Source: Lachnospiraceae bacterium (GTDB taxonomy: Bacteria; Bacillota; Clostridia; Lachnospirales; Lachnospiraceae). Taken from it: DNA of 64,000 nt. How positions within the stretch are numbered: position 1 is the stretch's first letter; every line of letters begins with the position of its first letter. Where the stretch lies: contig JAGBNK010000008.1 in the NCBI GenBank assembly GCA_017634455.1, positions 62,001-126,000 of the forward strand, written 5' to 3'. The notes under the pieces were generated by a model. It was not told where the DNA came from and did no database searches. It saw nothing but the letters and a program-made list of their open reading frames with translations. Of this stretch, positions 1 through 9,427 are shown one piece after another. A program made the translations under genes and the position numbers.

Positions 1-840
1 AATCATATACTGTAAACCATCAGTGCTGTGAGAAATTCTCTCCATATCATCTAAAATCTGATTGATATATATCTCATCAACTTCATTTTCAAGTAAAATC
101 TTGTAGAGCATCTTGAAAAACTGCTGGCTTTCCTGCTGCTCATCAAAGGAATCATCCTTTACTCTTGAAGCATAATCATCATATACACCTACAGGAGCTT
201 CCTTTAGCATAGACACATCCCCTGTGTATTCCTTCACGAAATCCTCATCAGCCAACTTTCTAAATCCTAATGTTTCCTCTGACTTAAAGGAATCTTCCTC
301 AGACTTATATGTTTGTTCATCTGATTTATATTTTTTCTCTTCTGTCTTGTATCCACTCTCCCCAGGCTTGCTGGCCGTTCCTGCAGAAGCATATCTGTCT
401 ATTGCAGTAACTCCGCTTTTGTTTAAGCCCTCGCTGGAGTTCATCAACTCAGAAACTGCGGCAAATGCATCCTTTAACTCAGACTCATTCACTCCATTTA
501 ACTGTACATTGCCAGAATTCTGTCTCACAAATTCTGCATCAGAAGCAGATACTGGCGGTATAGTAATATCCTCGTCGGCAACCACATCGAAGTTGCCTCT
601 GTGACCTTTGGTCTCTTCCTTCTTGCCACCGTCAAATGTTTTGGTTTCAAATGTCTTCGGAGCCACAGAATCATCCTCTAGCGCTGCTGTCACTTCGAAA
701 ATATTACTTTTAAATATGCCAATGAGGCCCTTTTGACGGACCTCTTTTACATTCATTATAACTACAGCATCTCCCATTTCTTCCTTTGCGAGAGCGATAG
801 CTTCATCTTTGGTTTTACCTTGAAATTTCTTGATAATCAT
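1..840 (-). CDS. flhF: FlhF, flagellar SRP-like GTPase, N-terminal part (cut by window edge)
   Basis: The minus strand is open from an ATG at 840 to the window edge (280 codons, no stop). It begins MIIKKFQGKTKDEAIALAKE, the typical FlhF N-terminal (B) domain, followed by a low-complexity acidic linker rich in Ser, Lys and Glu (for example YKSEEDSFKSEE, about residues 155-200). The GTPase NG domain lies beyond the edge. FlhF is an SRP-family GTPase that acts at the membrane in flagellar placement and assembly. It starts one base past the flhA stop, so it belongs to the flagellar operon. The call rests on the N-terminus and on its position after flhA. Confidence 0.88.
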   Translation of the reverse strand, partial: MIIKKFQGKTKDEAIALAKEEMGDAVVIMNVKEVRQKGLIGIFKSNIFEVTAALEDDSVAPKTFETKTFDGGKKEETKGHRGNFDVVADEDITIPPVSASDAEFVRQNSGNVQLNGVNESELKDAFAAVSELMNSSEGLNKSGVTAIDRYASAGTASKPGESGYKTEEKKYKSDEQTYKSEEDSFKSEETLGFRKLADEDFVKEYTGDVSMLKEAPVGVYDDYASRVKDDSFDEQQESQQFFKMLYKILLENEVDEIYINQILDDMERISHSTDGLQYMI

Positions 841-841
841 C

Positions 842-2887
842 TTATGCTGTCACCATTCCCACTGAACTTAATGCTACATCTGAGTCAATCTCGTTATATG
901 ATATTACTACCAAATCCTTCACAAAGTCCTCAGACATTTTCTTAAAGTACATACGCACTATAGGCGATGTAATTACAATTGGGATTTTTCCCAACTCCTC
1001 CATCTTGGCAATCTGCTCATTCAAGCTTTCCATGATTGCATTTATTCTCTCAGGATCAAGTGTAAGATATGCACCCTGCTCAGTCTGCTTTACAGAGCCC
1101 ATAATCTCCTGCTCAATCTTTGGATCTAAAGTTATACAAGTGTTCTGTGCATTTGGCTCGAAGTATCTGCTTGATATAGCTCTCTTCAATCCTTGTCTCG
1201 CATACTCTGTCAGCACATCTGTATCTCTGGTTGTGGAAGCATGATCAGCCAGCACTTCAAATATTGAAAGCAAATCTCTGATAGATACTCCCTCTGCCAA
1301 TAGATTCTGAAGTACTTTCTGAATCTCGCCAAGTCCCAGAAGCTTCGGTGTAAGCTCGTCAACCAAAGCTGGATTAGTCTCCTTGAGATTGTTAACCAGG
1401 TTCTGTACATCCTGACGAGTAAGTAATTCTGAAATATGTCTACGGATAACCTCTGTCAAATGAGTTGCAATAATTGATGGTGGATCAACTACTGTATAAC
1501 CTAAACTCTCAGCCCTCTCCCTCTGAGCATCTGTAATCCACAGTGCCGGCAAATCAAAGGATGGCTCTCGAGTTTCAATACCTGTTATCTCTTCCTCAAC
1601 ATATCCAGGGTTCATTGCCATATAGTGGTCAAACATAATCTCACCGGCAGCAACCTGTATGCCCTTTATCTTGATAATATACTGATTCGGATTCAGCTGG
1701 ATATTATCTCGAAGACGAATAATAGGAACAACTGTACCAAGTTCCAGAGCAATCTGTCTCCTAATCATAACTACACGATCCAGCAAATCTCCACCCTGAT
1801 TTACATCAGCAAGTGGGATGATTCCGTAACCAAATTCTAATTCAATAGGATCAACCTGTAAGAGAGAAACCACATTTTCCGGTCTTCTAATCTCCTCTGC
1901 CTCAGATTCCTCTGCAGCAACTTCCTCCTCTATGGTCTCCTCTCCAATTGTCTTGTCCATGGAGTAACCTGCTATGATAAATACTGCTGCAAAAGCCAGG
2001 AATAAACCTATATTCAATGGGGTAAATATTCCAAGGAAAGCCATAACAGCACCAACAATATATAGCACTCTTGGGATTCCAAAGAGCTGTTTGATAAGTG
2101 TACCACTAAAGTCAGCTTCCTTAGATCCCTTGGTAACCAAAATACCTGTTGATAATGAAATTAATAGAGATGGAATCTGAGAAACCAATCCATCACCGAT
2201 GGTAAGAATTCCATATTGCTCAATAGCAGCCTGGAAATCAAGACCACCTCTCATAACACCCATTATGGTTCCGCCTACCAGGTTAATTACTGTAATAATC
2301 AAACCTGCAGTGGCATCTCCCTTTACATACTTAGTCGCACCATCCATAGAACCAAAGAATCCAGATTCTTCCTGAATCTTGTTTCTTCGTTCACGAGCTT
2401 CCTTCTCTGTAATTGCACCGGTATTCAAATCTGCATCAATAGCCATCTGTTTACCAGGCATAGCATCCAATGTAAAACGAGCAGAAACTTCAGCTACACG
2501 CTCAGAACCTTTATTGATTACCATAAACTGAATCAAAATCAATACAATAAAGATTATGGCACCAATTACTAAGTCTCCACCACCTACGAAAGAACCGAAG
2601 GTTGTAACTACGTTACCAGGATTTCCCGTTGTTAAAATCAATCGGGTTGATGATACATTTAAGGAAATTCTAAAAATTGTTGTAAAAAGCAATAGCGTTG
2701 GGAAGAATGACATATCCAAAACTTCCTGAACAAATAATACATTTACCAAAATAATAAGGGCAATGGATATGTTCAATGCCAACATTACATCCAATAAAAT
2801 AGAAGGAATTGGAATAATAAAGAAAAGTACAGCTGCAAGCAAATATCCAACAATACCAATATCTGTACCTTTAATAGATATACTCAT
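842..2887 (-). CDS. flhA: FlhA, flagellar type III export gate protein
   Basis: This 681-residue protein is full length for FlhA. The N-terminal half is a polytopic membrane domain of about eight segments and includes the conserved FHIPEP-region stretch RISLNVSSTRLIL. An acidic linker rich in Glu (about 320-345) leads to the soluble cytoplasmic domain that docks chaperone-substrate complexes. FlhA forms the nonameric ring of the export gate and couples proton flow to export. The ATG at 2887 has a strong AGGAGG site. It follows flhB by 31 bp and precedes flhF, the usual order. Confidence 0.96.
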   Translation of the reverse strand: MSISIKGTDIGIVGYLLAAVLFFIIPIPSILLDVMLALNISIALIILVNVLFVQEVLDMSFFPTLLLFTTIFRISLNVSSTRLILTTGNPGNVVTTFGSFVGGGDLVIGAIIFIVLILIQFMVINKGSERVAEVSARFTLDAMPGKQMAIDADLNTGAITEKEARERRNKIQEESGFFGSMDGATKYVKGDATAGLIITVINLVGGTIMGVMRGGLDFQAAIEQYGILTIGDGLVSQIPSLLISLSTGILVTKGSKEADFSGTLIKQLFGIPRVLYIVGAVMAFLGIFTPLNIGLFLAFAAVFIIAGYSMDKTIGEETIEEEVAAEESEAEEIRRPENVVSLLQVDPIELEFGYGIIPLADVNQGGDLLDRVVMIRRQIALELGTVVPIIRLRDNIQLNPNQYIIKIKGIQVAAGEIMFDHYMAMNPGYVEEEITGIETREPSFDLPALWITDAQRERAESLGYTVVDPPSIIATHLTEVIRRHISELLTRQDVQNLVNNLKETNPALVDELTPKLLGLGEIQKVLQNLLAEGVSIRDLLSIFEVLADHASTTRDTDVLTEYARQGLKRAISSRYFEPNAQNTCITLDPKIEQEIMGSVKQTEQGAYLTLDPERINAIMESLNEQIAKMEELGKIPIVITSPIVRMYFKKMSEDFVKDLVVISYNEIDSDVALSSVGMVTA

Positions 2888-2918
2888 ATTCCATTCCTCC
2901 TTTCATATATTTCAAATC

Positions 2919-4043
2919 TTATTGTCTCTTGGCATATACAATAGCCAAGACTTCAGCAACTGCCTGATACAGTTCAGGCGGAATCTCTGCTCCAACATCA
3001 ACTGAACCATAGATAGCTCTGGCCAGAGGCTTGTTCTCTACAATCTCAATATGGTTCTCCTTGGCCTTCTCTTTGATTTTCTGAGCCAGATAATCCTCTC
3101 CTTTGGCAAGAACCACAGGAGCGGTCTCAGTCTCTGCATCATATCGAATAGCTATAGCCAAATGTGTAGGGTTGGTAATAACCACATCCGCCTTGGGCAC
3201 ATCTGCCATCATACGTCTCTGGGATGCCTCCCTCATGCGCTGACGCTGCTGACCTTTAATCTGAGGATCTCCCTCAGTATTCTTGTATTCATCCTTAATC
3301 TCTTGCTTGGTCATCTTCATTTCTTCATTAAATTTATGTCGCTGATATATGTAGTCAGCCAGACCTACAATAAGATATAACAAGCTTATTTTAAAGCCTG
3401 TATCAATAATAATCGAACCTACCAAACCTATGCCCTGATATAGCGGAATATCATATAGGATAAACAAATTGTTAGCCTGGTCTTTGATATTTGTGTAAGC
3501 CACATAGAAAATCAAAGCAATCTTGATAATTGATTTAATTAAATTGAAAATGGACTCCTTGGAAATGATTCTCTTGAATCCATTAATAGGATTAAATTTA
3601 TTCAAATCCGGCTTCATTGGTTTGGCAGAAATCTGCCAACCAACCTGAACAACACTGACAATAAAAGCTACAATAAAGCCAATCAGCAAGAAAGGCAGCA
3701 TGGCAATTATCATCTGTGTAATAGTCTCTGTAATTATTCTAGAGATTGAATGCACTGACATACCTGAGCGTTCGCTTTCTACGAACTCAGGAATCATGCC
3801 ATATATCCAATTAAATACATTGATGAATCGCTCGCCCAAAAAAGATATAAAAACCTTGAGACTTAGAAACAGTGCTATAAGTGTAACTGCAGAATTCAAT
3901 TCTGTACTCTTAGCAACCTTGCCCTCTTCTCTTGCGTCTTTTAACTTTTTGGCTGTAGCAGGTTCAGTTTTCTCTCCACCGGGACCATCCTGGGCAAACC
4001 ATTGCAGATTCAGTGGCAGAATTAATTGTCTATCCTCAGTCAA
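2919..4043 (-). CDS. flhB: FlhB, flagellar export switch protein
   Basis: FlhB (374 residues) is the substrate-specificity switch of the flagellar type III secretion system. It has a cytosolic N-terminus, four hydrophobic segments between about 50 and 230, and a cytoplasmic domain with the autocleavage motif NPTH at residues 291-294. Cleavage there moves export from rod/hook to filament substrates. The end, IPPELYQAVAEVLAIVYAKRQ-like, is typical of the family. It lies one base from fliR and in the same operon. No unusual feature was seen. Confidence 0.96.
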   Translation of the reverse strand: MTEDRQLILPLNLQWFAQDGPGGEKTEPATAKKLKDAREEGKVAKSTELNSAVTLIALFLSLKVFISFLGERFINVFNWIYGMIPEFVESERSGMSVHSISRIITETITQMIIAMLPFLLIGFIVAFIVSVVQVGWQISAKPMKPDLNKFNPINGFKRIISKESIFNLIKSIIKIALIFYVAYTNIKDQANNLFILYDIPLYQGIGLVGSIIIDTGFKISLLYLIVGLADYIYQRHKFNEEMKMTKQEIKDEYKNTEGDPQIKGQQRQRMREASQRRMMADVPKADVVITNPTHLAIAIRYDAETETAPVVLAKGEDYLAQKIKEKAKENHIEIVENKPLARAIYGSVDVGAEIPPELYQAVAEVLAIVYAKRQ

Positions 4044-4044
4044 T

Positions 4045-4824
4045 TCAATACATTCCCTTTATAATCTCTATCATTAACTCTCTCATTTCCTTGAATACGA
4101 AATTGGCAATATCCGGTAACATAAATACTGTGATAAATAATACTGCCAATCCCACCAGAAGTTTCAACTGAATACCAACAGCAAACATATTCATCTGTGG
4201 TGCAACCTTGGCCATAATACCCAGTACTGCATTTAAAATCATAATGCAGGCAAATACCGGAAGCACTATTCGAAATGCAATAATGAATAAATCCGCCATG
4301 TACTTGGTCATAGAACCAAGAAGTGAATTCATATCAAATACTGCACCTCCAAGGGGTATCAAAGAAAATGAATCTATAAATGCTCTCAATATGTATTGAT
4401 ACATATTGGATGTGATAAGCAAAAGCAACAGAAAATAATTATACATATTTCCTGTAAGTGCAACTTCTGATCCAGTTGAAGGATCAAATATAGTCGCCAT
4501 GGAAATACCGATATCCATATCAATAATAGTACCGGCATATAAAATAATGGAATTACAAATATTTGCCGAAAATCCAATTAGCAATCCTGTAATTCCCTCT
4601 CTCAAAACCAATATGGCATAACCAATTTCCGATGTATATTCAGCTTCCTGAAGAGGGATCGTATAAAATAATAAAATAGCAATAAAAGCAGATAAACCTG
4701 CCTTCACTCTACCAGGCACCTCGCGTCTGCCATAAAATGGCGCTGTATATACAAATGTGGAAATTCTAACCAGTATTAATAAAAAATATTCAAGTTTTAA
4801 TATATCAAATGAATAATTTACCAT
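4045..4824 (-). CDS. fliR: FliR, flagellar export apparatus membrane protein
   Basis: FliR has 259 residues and about six hydrophobic segments. It is a core component of the FliPQR export channel, where one FliR joins five FliP and four FliQ. The motif APFYGRREVPGRVKAGLSA near residues 28-46 is characteristic of FliR. It sits between fliQ and flhB, as in most Firmicutes, with 7 bp to fliQ and 1 bp to flhB, which suggests translational coupling. Confidence 0.95.
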   Translation of the reverse strand: MVNYSFDILKLEYFLLILVRISTFVYTAPFYGRREVPGRVKAGLSAFIAILLFYTIPLQEAEYTSEIGYAILVLREGITGLLIGFSANICNSIILYAGTIIDMDIGISMATIFDPSTGSEVALTGNMYNYFLLLLLITSNMYQYILRAFIDSFSLIPLGGAVFDMNSLLGSMTKYMADLFIIAFRIVLPVFACIMILNAVLGIMAKVAPQMNMFAVGIQLKLLVGLAVLFITVFMLPDIANFVFKEMRELMIEIIKGMY

Positions 4825-4831
4825 GGTTTAA

Positions 4832-5110
4832 CTAACCTAAATATATACTAAAATTCGACCAAAGATTTGTCATAAAATCTGTAATATTATTTAAAATAAA
4901 TGAGCCAAAAATTATAAGTCCAACGAAGATTCCCAGAATCTTTGGCACAAAAGTCAAGGTCTGTTCCTGAATTGATGTGACAGTCTGGAAAATGCTGACT
5001 ATCAAACCTATAATCAGAGAAATCAAAAGCATAGGTGCTGAACATATAATAATTGTATAAATAGAATCTCTAACAATATCTAATACCTGACCTTCTGTCA
5101 CAACCTTCAC
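4832..5110 (-). CDS. fliQ: FliQ, flagellar export channel subunit
   Basis: This small hydrophobic protein (92 residues) has two membrane helices around residues 17-42 and 55-77, separated by the conserved loop SIFQTVTSIQEQTLTFVPK. That loop is diagnostic of FliQ. It forms part of the FliPQR gate complex. It is flanked by fliP (13 bp) and fliR (7 bp) in the operon. Confidence 0.95.
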   Translation of the reverse strand: MKVVTEGQVLDIVRDSIYTIIICSAPMLLISLIIGLIVSIFQTVTSIQEQTLTFVPKILGIFVGLIIFGSFILNNITDFMTNLWSNFSIYLG

Positions 5111-5123
5111 CTCTATTCTTTAA

Positions 5124-5942
5124 CTAATAAAATGTCTTGACCAAACCTTGAATTACCAGGTTCCATCCGTCTGCCAATACAAATAATAATATCTTAAATG
5201 GTAACGAGATGGTGGTTGGCGGCAACATCATCATACCCATGGACATAAGTACTGATGCTACTACCATATCAATTACAATAAATGGTATATAAATTAATAC
5301 ACCTATAATAAACGCTGTTCTAAGCTCACTGACAATAAAGCTAGGTACCAAAACAACAAAAGGAACATCATCATACTCTTCATAAGTAGTATTTGATATT
5401 TCACAGAACATATTCAAGTCCTTCTCCTGTGTCTGACCATACATAAATTGTCTGATAGGTTTAACGCCTTCCTCAAAAGCCTGCTCCTGAGTAATTTCAT
5501 TTCTATCAAGGGGCTGAATAGCTTTCTCATTTATCTGTGTAAATGTTGGCCACATTATGAAAAAAGTCAAAAACAGCGCCAAACCAATCAATACCTGATT
5601 AGGGGGTGCTGTCTGTGTTCCTATGGCAGCTCTAACAAAATGCAACACAATAATAATTCTGGTAAATGAGGTAAGCATTATCAGAATTGAAGGAGCTAAA
5701 GCCAGAATAGTCAACACCAAAAGAATTCGGACTGTAGAAGACAAGGTACCTGATTGAGAATCAAATGAGATTGATACTCCTCCATCTCCCACAACTCGAT
5801 CACTAGCATTTGGCGCATTTTCTGTTGCTCCATATTCTGTGGCATATACAGTTTGTGAGCTACAATAAAATAATCCAATTGTAAGTATTAATGTAGCAAA
5901 AATTAAGCTAAATAATACATATACTTTCTTTAATTTGCTCAT
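5124..5942 (-). CDS. fliP: FliP, flagellar export channel subunit
   Basis: FliP (272 residues) starts with a cleavable-type signal sequence (hydrophobic stretch about residues 10-32, then ATEYGATE), as FliP proteins do. The core family signature follows: LTSFTRIIIVLHFVRAAIGT near residue 88, and C-terminal membrane helices with MGMMMLPPTTISLPFKILLF. It builds the central pore of the export gate. Its neighbours fliO and fliQ are as expected. Confidence 0.96.
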   Translation of the reverse strand: MSKLKKVYVLFSLIFATLILTIGLFYCSSQTVYATEYGATENAPNASDRVVGDGGVSISFDSQSGTLSSTVRILLVLTILALAPSILIMLTSFTRIIIVLHFVRAAIGTQTAPPNQVLIGLALFLTFFIMWPTFTQINEKAIQPLDRNEITQEQAFEEGVKPIRQFMYGQTQEKDLNMFCEISNTTYEEYDDVPFVVLVPSFIVSELRTAFIIGVLIYIPFIVIDMVVASVLMSMGMMMLPPTTISLPFKILLFVLADGWNLVIQGLVKTFY

Positions 5943-5954
5943 AGTTAATTTGCC

Positions 5955-6332
5955 TTACTTATCTGTCTTATGATTTTTAAACTTATTCAAAATATCATTA
6001 AAATCTCCCTGAATTGTAGGAATATTCTCCTTGTAAGTATCTGGAATCTCCTTCAATTCATCCTGGGAAATTTCACCAAGAAAAGTTATCTCGTTCTTGC
6101 CAACAGCAATAACGAAATAACGATCCTTTCCAGCTTGAATAAGTTGCACATATTTGTCCGTAGTAAGCTTCAGAGTCTCACTCACAGCAAGGTTCTTATT
6201 GATACTTTGAGTCTTCTGATAGCCAGCAATCCATCTTGTTGTAAAATATGTCATTGCCAATACTATAACAAAGCATACCAATACCACTATGAGTTGAAAT
6301 ATGCTCTCTCCGGTTGAAGATAATAAAATCAT
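5955..6332 (-). CDS. fliO: FliO/FliZ-type flagellar biosynthesis protein
   Basis: This 125-residue protein has a single N-terminal membrane anchor (about residues 10-30) and a small cytoplasmic domain with the pattern QSINKNLAVSETLKLTTDKY and YFVIAVGKNEITFLGE, as in FliO (FliZ of Bacillus). FliO helps the FliP ring assemble. The gene is in the canonical place between cheY and fliP. FliO sequences diverge widely, so position carries much of the weight. Confidence 0.85.
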   Translation of the reverse strand: MILLSSTGESIFQLIVVLVCFVIVLAMTYFTTRWIAGYQKTQSINKNLAVSETLKLTTDKYVQLIQAGKDRYFVIAVGKNEITFLGEISQDELKEIPDTYKENIPTIQGDFNDILNKFKNHKTDK

Positions 6333-6334
6333 AT

Positions 6335-6697
6335 TTATCCAATTACCTTCTTAACAGCCTCAAGAACTCTTTCTGCCTGGAATGGCTTTACAATAAAGTC
6401 CTTTGCGCCAGATTGAATAGCCTCGATAACCATTGCCTGCTGTCCCATTGCAGAACACATAATAACGCAAGCATCAGCATCCTTTTCTCTGATAGCCTTC
6501 AAAGCTTCAATACCATCCATCTCAGGCATTGTAATATCCATCAAAACCAAATCAGGCTTAAGCTCCAGATATTTATCAACTGCCATCTTGCCGTTTTCAG
6601 CTTCTCCAACTACATTGTAGCCATTCTTTGTAAGGATGTCCTTGATCATCATTCTCATGAAAGCTGCGTCATCACTAATTAAAATATTCTTTGCCAT
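6335..6697 (-). CDS. cheY: CheY, chemotaxis response regulator
   Basis: This is a single receiver domain of 120 residues. The acidic pocket is D9/D10, the phospho-acceptor is D54 (VLMDITMPEMDG), a Ser (S82) takes the usual Ser/Thr switch position, and K104 is in the KPF motif. Phospho-CheY binds the EIDxLL-type N-terminal peptides of FliM and FliY, encoded immediately upstream in the operon, to change flagellar rotation. The CheC-like domain of FliY probably removes the phosphate. No output domain is present. Confidence 0.95.
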   Translation of the reverse strand: MAKNILISDDAAFMRMMIKDILTKNGYNVVGEAENGKMAVDKYLELKPDLVLMDITMPEMDGIEALKAIREKDADACVIMCSAMGQQAMVIEAIQSGAKDFIVKPFQAERVLEAVKKVIG

Positions 6698-6723
6698 TTT
6701 TTTCTCTCCTTGTGTCTAAAAGT

Positions 6724-7881
6724 TTATTTCATTATCTCAGTAATTCTAATTCCGAATGATTCTTCGATTACTACTACTTCGCCTTTAGCAACGTATTTAC
6801 CATTAACCAACACATCAATCGGTTCACCAGCTATTTTATTTAATTCTATAATAGTTCCTGGTGCAAAGTCCAGTATATCTTGTATAGATTTATGGGTTCT
6901 ACCCAATTCTACGGTTACCTCAAGAGGTACATCCATAATTAAATCTATGTTTTCTGGCTGATAAGGTGGTTGATAACTGCCAGTAAATGGTTGAAATTGT
7001 GCAGATTGTACATTAACCTGCGGTTGTGGATATGGTTGCGCATATTGAACTGGTGGTGGCTGCATATATGGCTGTCCCTGTGGAGCAGCTGCAGCTGGCT
7101 CAGGCATTGGAGCCGGAGCTGGAGCAGGCGCAGGTTCTGGTTCTGGTGCAGAAGCTGCTGGCGCTGATTCCTCAACAGTTGATGCGGAATCGCTCTCCAT
7201 GTTGTTCATAATATTATTGCACATTTCCTTGGCAAGTGAAATTGGATACAACTGCATAATCTCACTATCTACCAAGTCACCAATCAATAACTTAAAAGTG
7301 ATTCTAACAAAATCCTCATGCAAGAAATCTGCTATATCACTTCCATCTACTGATTCAGCTAAATCAATTAAATCAGAAGATGGTGGACTGATGTCAATCA
7401 TATGATCAAGCATTGATGAAAGAGATGTTGCTGATGAACCCATCATCTGGTTCATAGCCTCACTGATGGCACTTAAGTGGATTTCTCCTACTTCCTCATC
7501 AGTTGAATTTCCTTCACCACCCATCATCAGGTCTGTGATTACTTTAACATCATTTTCCTTTAATACCAATACATTGCTTCCATCCAAGCCTTTGGTATAA
7601 GCAATTCTAACAAGTACGCAAGGTTTCTCATATGCATCTACAATATCTTCCCAGCTTGAAACTGTAACAACAGGTGTAGATATTTCAACTTTTTTATTTA
7701 CGAGAGAGAACAATGTAGTTGCTGCCGTACCCATACTGATATTGGCAATCTCACCAATTGTGTCCATCTCTTCGCTAGTAAGTCCCCCAGAATCATTTGA
7801 TGACGTCTCTTCTGACGCATCTGGCACCCCACCACTAAGGAGTGCGTTGATTTCTTCTTGAGACAATACTCCGTCACTCAT
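6724..7881 (-). CDS. fliY: FliY, flagellar switch protein (CheC-like phosphatase + FliN domain)
   Basis: The protein (385 residues) has three parts. The N-terminal peptide LSQEEINALL matches the CheY-P docking motif of FliM. A CheC-like domain carries two phosphatase signatures, IGEIANISMG (about 42-51) and the weaker ISEAMNQMMG. After a Pro/Ala/Gln-rich linker of about 75 residues comes a FliN (SpoA) domain beginning DLIMDVPLEVTVELGRT. It forms the C-ring with FliM and FliG and dephosphorylates CheY-P. The linker is notably long and low in complexity. Confidence 0.93.
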   Translation of the reverse strand: MSDGVLSQEEINALLSGGVPDASEETSSNDSGGLTSEEMDTIGEIANISMGTAATTLFSLVNKKVEISTPVVTVSSWEDIVDAYEKPCVLVRIAYTKGLDGSNVLVLKENDVKVITDLMMGGEGNSTDEEVGEIHLSAISEAMNQMMGSSATSLSSMLDHMIDISPPSSDLIDLAESVDGSDIADFLHEDFVRITFKLLIGDLVDSEIMQLYPISLAKEMCNNIMNNMESDSASTVEESAPAASAPEPEPAPAPAPAPMPEPAAAAPQGQPYMQPPPVQYAQPYPQPQVNVQSAQFQPFTGSYQPPYQPENIDLIMDVPLEVTVELGRTHKSIQDILDFAPGTIIELNKIAGEPIDVLVNGKYVAKGEVVVIEESFGIRITEIMK

Positions 7882-7885
7882 GTGA

Positions 7886-8866
7886 TTACTGCTCCTCTCT
7901 TATTACTGATGTAACTCTAACTGCGTAATTATCCCCAGCCGCACCAGGTAATGCAGTAAATTTCTTGATATCTCCAACAAAGACTTCCAATTCCTGGTCG
8001 ACTTTGGTGTCAAGTCTAACTACATCTCCTACCTGTAAGCCTGAAAAATCACTTACAGATATTGTACTATTTCCTAAAACAGCTGTAACTGGTATAGCTG
8101 CTTTTGAAATCAATGATTCAATAGCTTCCGCATAAGCCGCTTCACTTTTCTCCTGCATGCTTGAATACCAGAATTTCGTATTCAACTTCTCCATGACAGG
8201 CTCAAGGGTGATATATGGCAGACATACATTCATAAGTCCTTCCACTTCACCGATTTTAATATTAATTGTAATGATGGCTATCATCTCTGATGGAGAAATA
8301 ACCTGTGCAAACTGCGAATTTGTTTCTATTCTCTCTAATCTAGGATGAATATCAATAACATTTTCCCAAGGCTCTCTCAAAAGAGAAACACAAGCTGTCA
8401 TAATTCTCTCAATTATAAGAAGCTCAATCTCAGAGAATTCACGAACCTTATCCATTGGCTCGCCCTCTCCACCAAGCATTCTATCTACTATAGTAAATCC
8501 TAATTGAGATGCCATCTCCACTATTATATTGCCCTCAAGAGGGTCAAAATTTACAATTCCCAGAAGCACTGGATTCGATAAGGCATTGGAAAATTCCATA
8601 TAGGTAACTGCCTCCGAATTCATAACTTCGACCTGTACATTCTTGCGAAGATATACAGGTAGGTTGGTAGACAGCAGTCTGCCATAATGTTCAAATATTA
8701 TTTCCAACGTACGAAGATGCTCTTTGGAAAATTTTGAAGGGCGAGCAAAGTCATATACTTTGACTTGTTTCTCGTTGTTGGCCTTCATTTCCTCAGCATC
8801 AACTTCACCGGTGCTTAGGGCTTGTAACAGATTATCAATTTCACTTTGTGATAGTATATCACTCAA
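7886..8866 (-). CDS. fliM: FliM, flagellar motor switch protein
   Basis: FliM (326 residues) begins with the CheY-P binding peptide ILSQSEIDNLLQAL. A middle domain follows with GGEGEPMDKVREFSEIEL, then a C-terminal SpoA domain (LQVGDVVRLDTKVDQELEVFV) that pairs with the FliN domain of FliY. It forms the C-ring, binding FliG above and CheY-P at the N-terminus. It is 4 bp from fliY and in the same operon. Confidence 0.96.
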   Translation of the reverse strand: MSDILSQSEIDNLLQALSTGEVDAEEMKANNEKQVKVYDFARPSKFSKEHLRTLEIIFEHYGRLLSTNLPVYLRKNVQVEVMNSEAVTYMEFSNALSNPVLLGIVNFDPLEGNIIVEMASQLGFTIVDRMLGGEGEPMDKVREFSEIELLIIERIMTACVSLLREPWENVIDIHPRLERIETNSQFAQVISPSEMIAIITINIKIGEVEGLMNVCLPYITLEPVMEKLNTKFWYSSMQEKSEAAYAEAIESLISKAAIPVTAVLGNSTISVSDFSGLQVGDVVRLDTKVDQELEVFVGDIKKFTALPGAAGDNYAVRVTSVIREEQ

Positions 8867-8900
8867 ACTGTCTCACCACCTAAACAATATAAATCAGTTA

Positions 8901-9416
8901 TTATTGATACTTTACACTAGAGAATGTAACATCAATAATTGCATCAGAGCCAAACATCTGCTGTAAATTCTTCAGAATATCTTCTCTAACAGCAGCCTGA
9001 TTACCCTGAAGTTCCTCCATTGTATAAGAAGAAACCACATTGAAGATTTCACCCTTTATAAGATCTATCTTTTCTGTTACCTGTTTATTCACAGCATCAA
9101 AATCTTCGTTTTCTTTATTTAATGATAAAGAAACCTTGATCATTGCATAATGGCTGGCAGAATCAGTCCCCTTCTTCAGGTTAATCATCAAATCCTCATC
9201 GCCTATAGCAACCAATTGCACCTGATCAATAGGAATATTTGAATTACTTGTAGCACTTCCTGATTCCAAATCAAGATCAATTGCTGCACATACTTTTGTA
9301 ATAAGTTCGTTGGCCTGCTTGGTTTCAGGAATTATTGTAATAGTTACAATAACTGTCAAAACCAGGTTCACAAGAACTAACGCCAATGTTATTACTGTCA
9401 ATAAATTCTTCTTCAT
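8901..9416 (-). CDS. fliL: FliL, motor-associated membrane protein
   Basis: The 171-residue protein has one N-terminal membrane helix (about residues 6-27) and a periplasmic-type FliL domain ending with a typical regulatory segment: NVVSSYTMEELQGNQAAVRE and the terminal IIDVTFSSVKYQ. FliL sits around the stators and supports torque. It lies between motB and fliM. Sequence identity in this family is low, but size, topology and position all fit. Confidence 0.88.
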   Translation of the reverse strand: MKKNLLTVITLALVLVNLVLTVIVTITIIPETKQANELITKVCAAIDLDLESGSATSNSNIPIDQVQLVAIGDEDLMINLKKGTDSASHYAMIKVSLSLNKENEDFDAVNKQVTEKIDLIKGEIFNVVSSYTMEELQGNQAAVREDILKNLQQMFGSDAIIDVTFSSVKYQ

Positions 9417-9427
9417 TTCAAACCTCT

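Noticed and set aside
6970-7211. Plus-strand open frames opposite the FliY linker
   Set aside because: They arise from the Pro/Ala/Gln-rich codon bias of fliY on the other strand and have no ribosome sites or family similarity.
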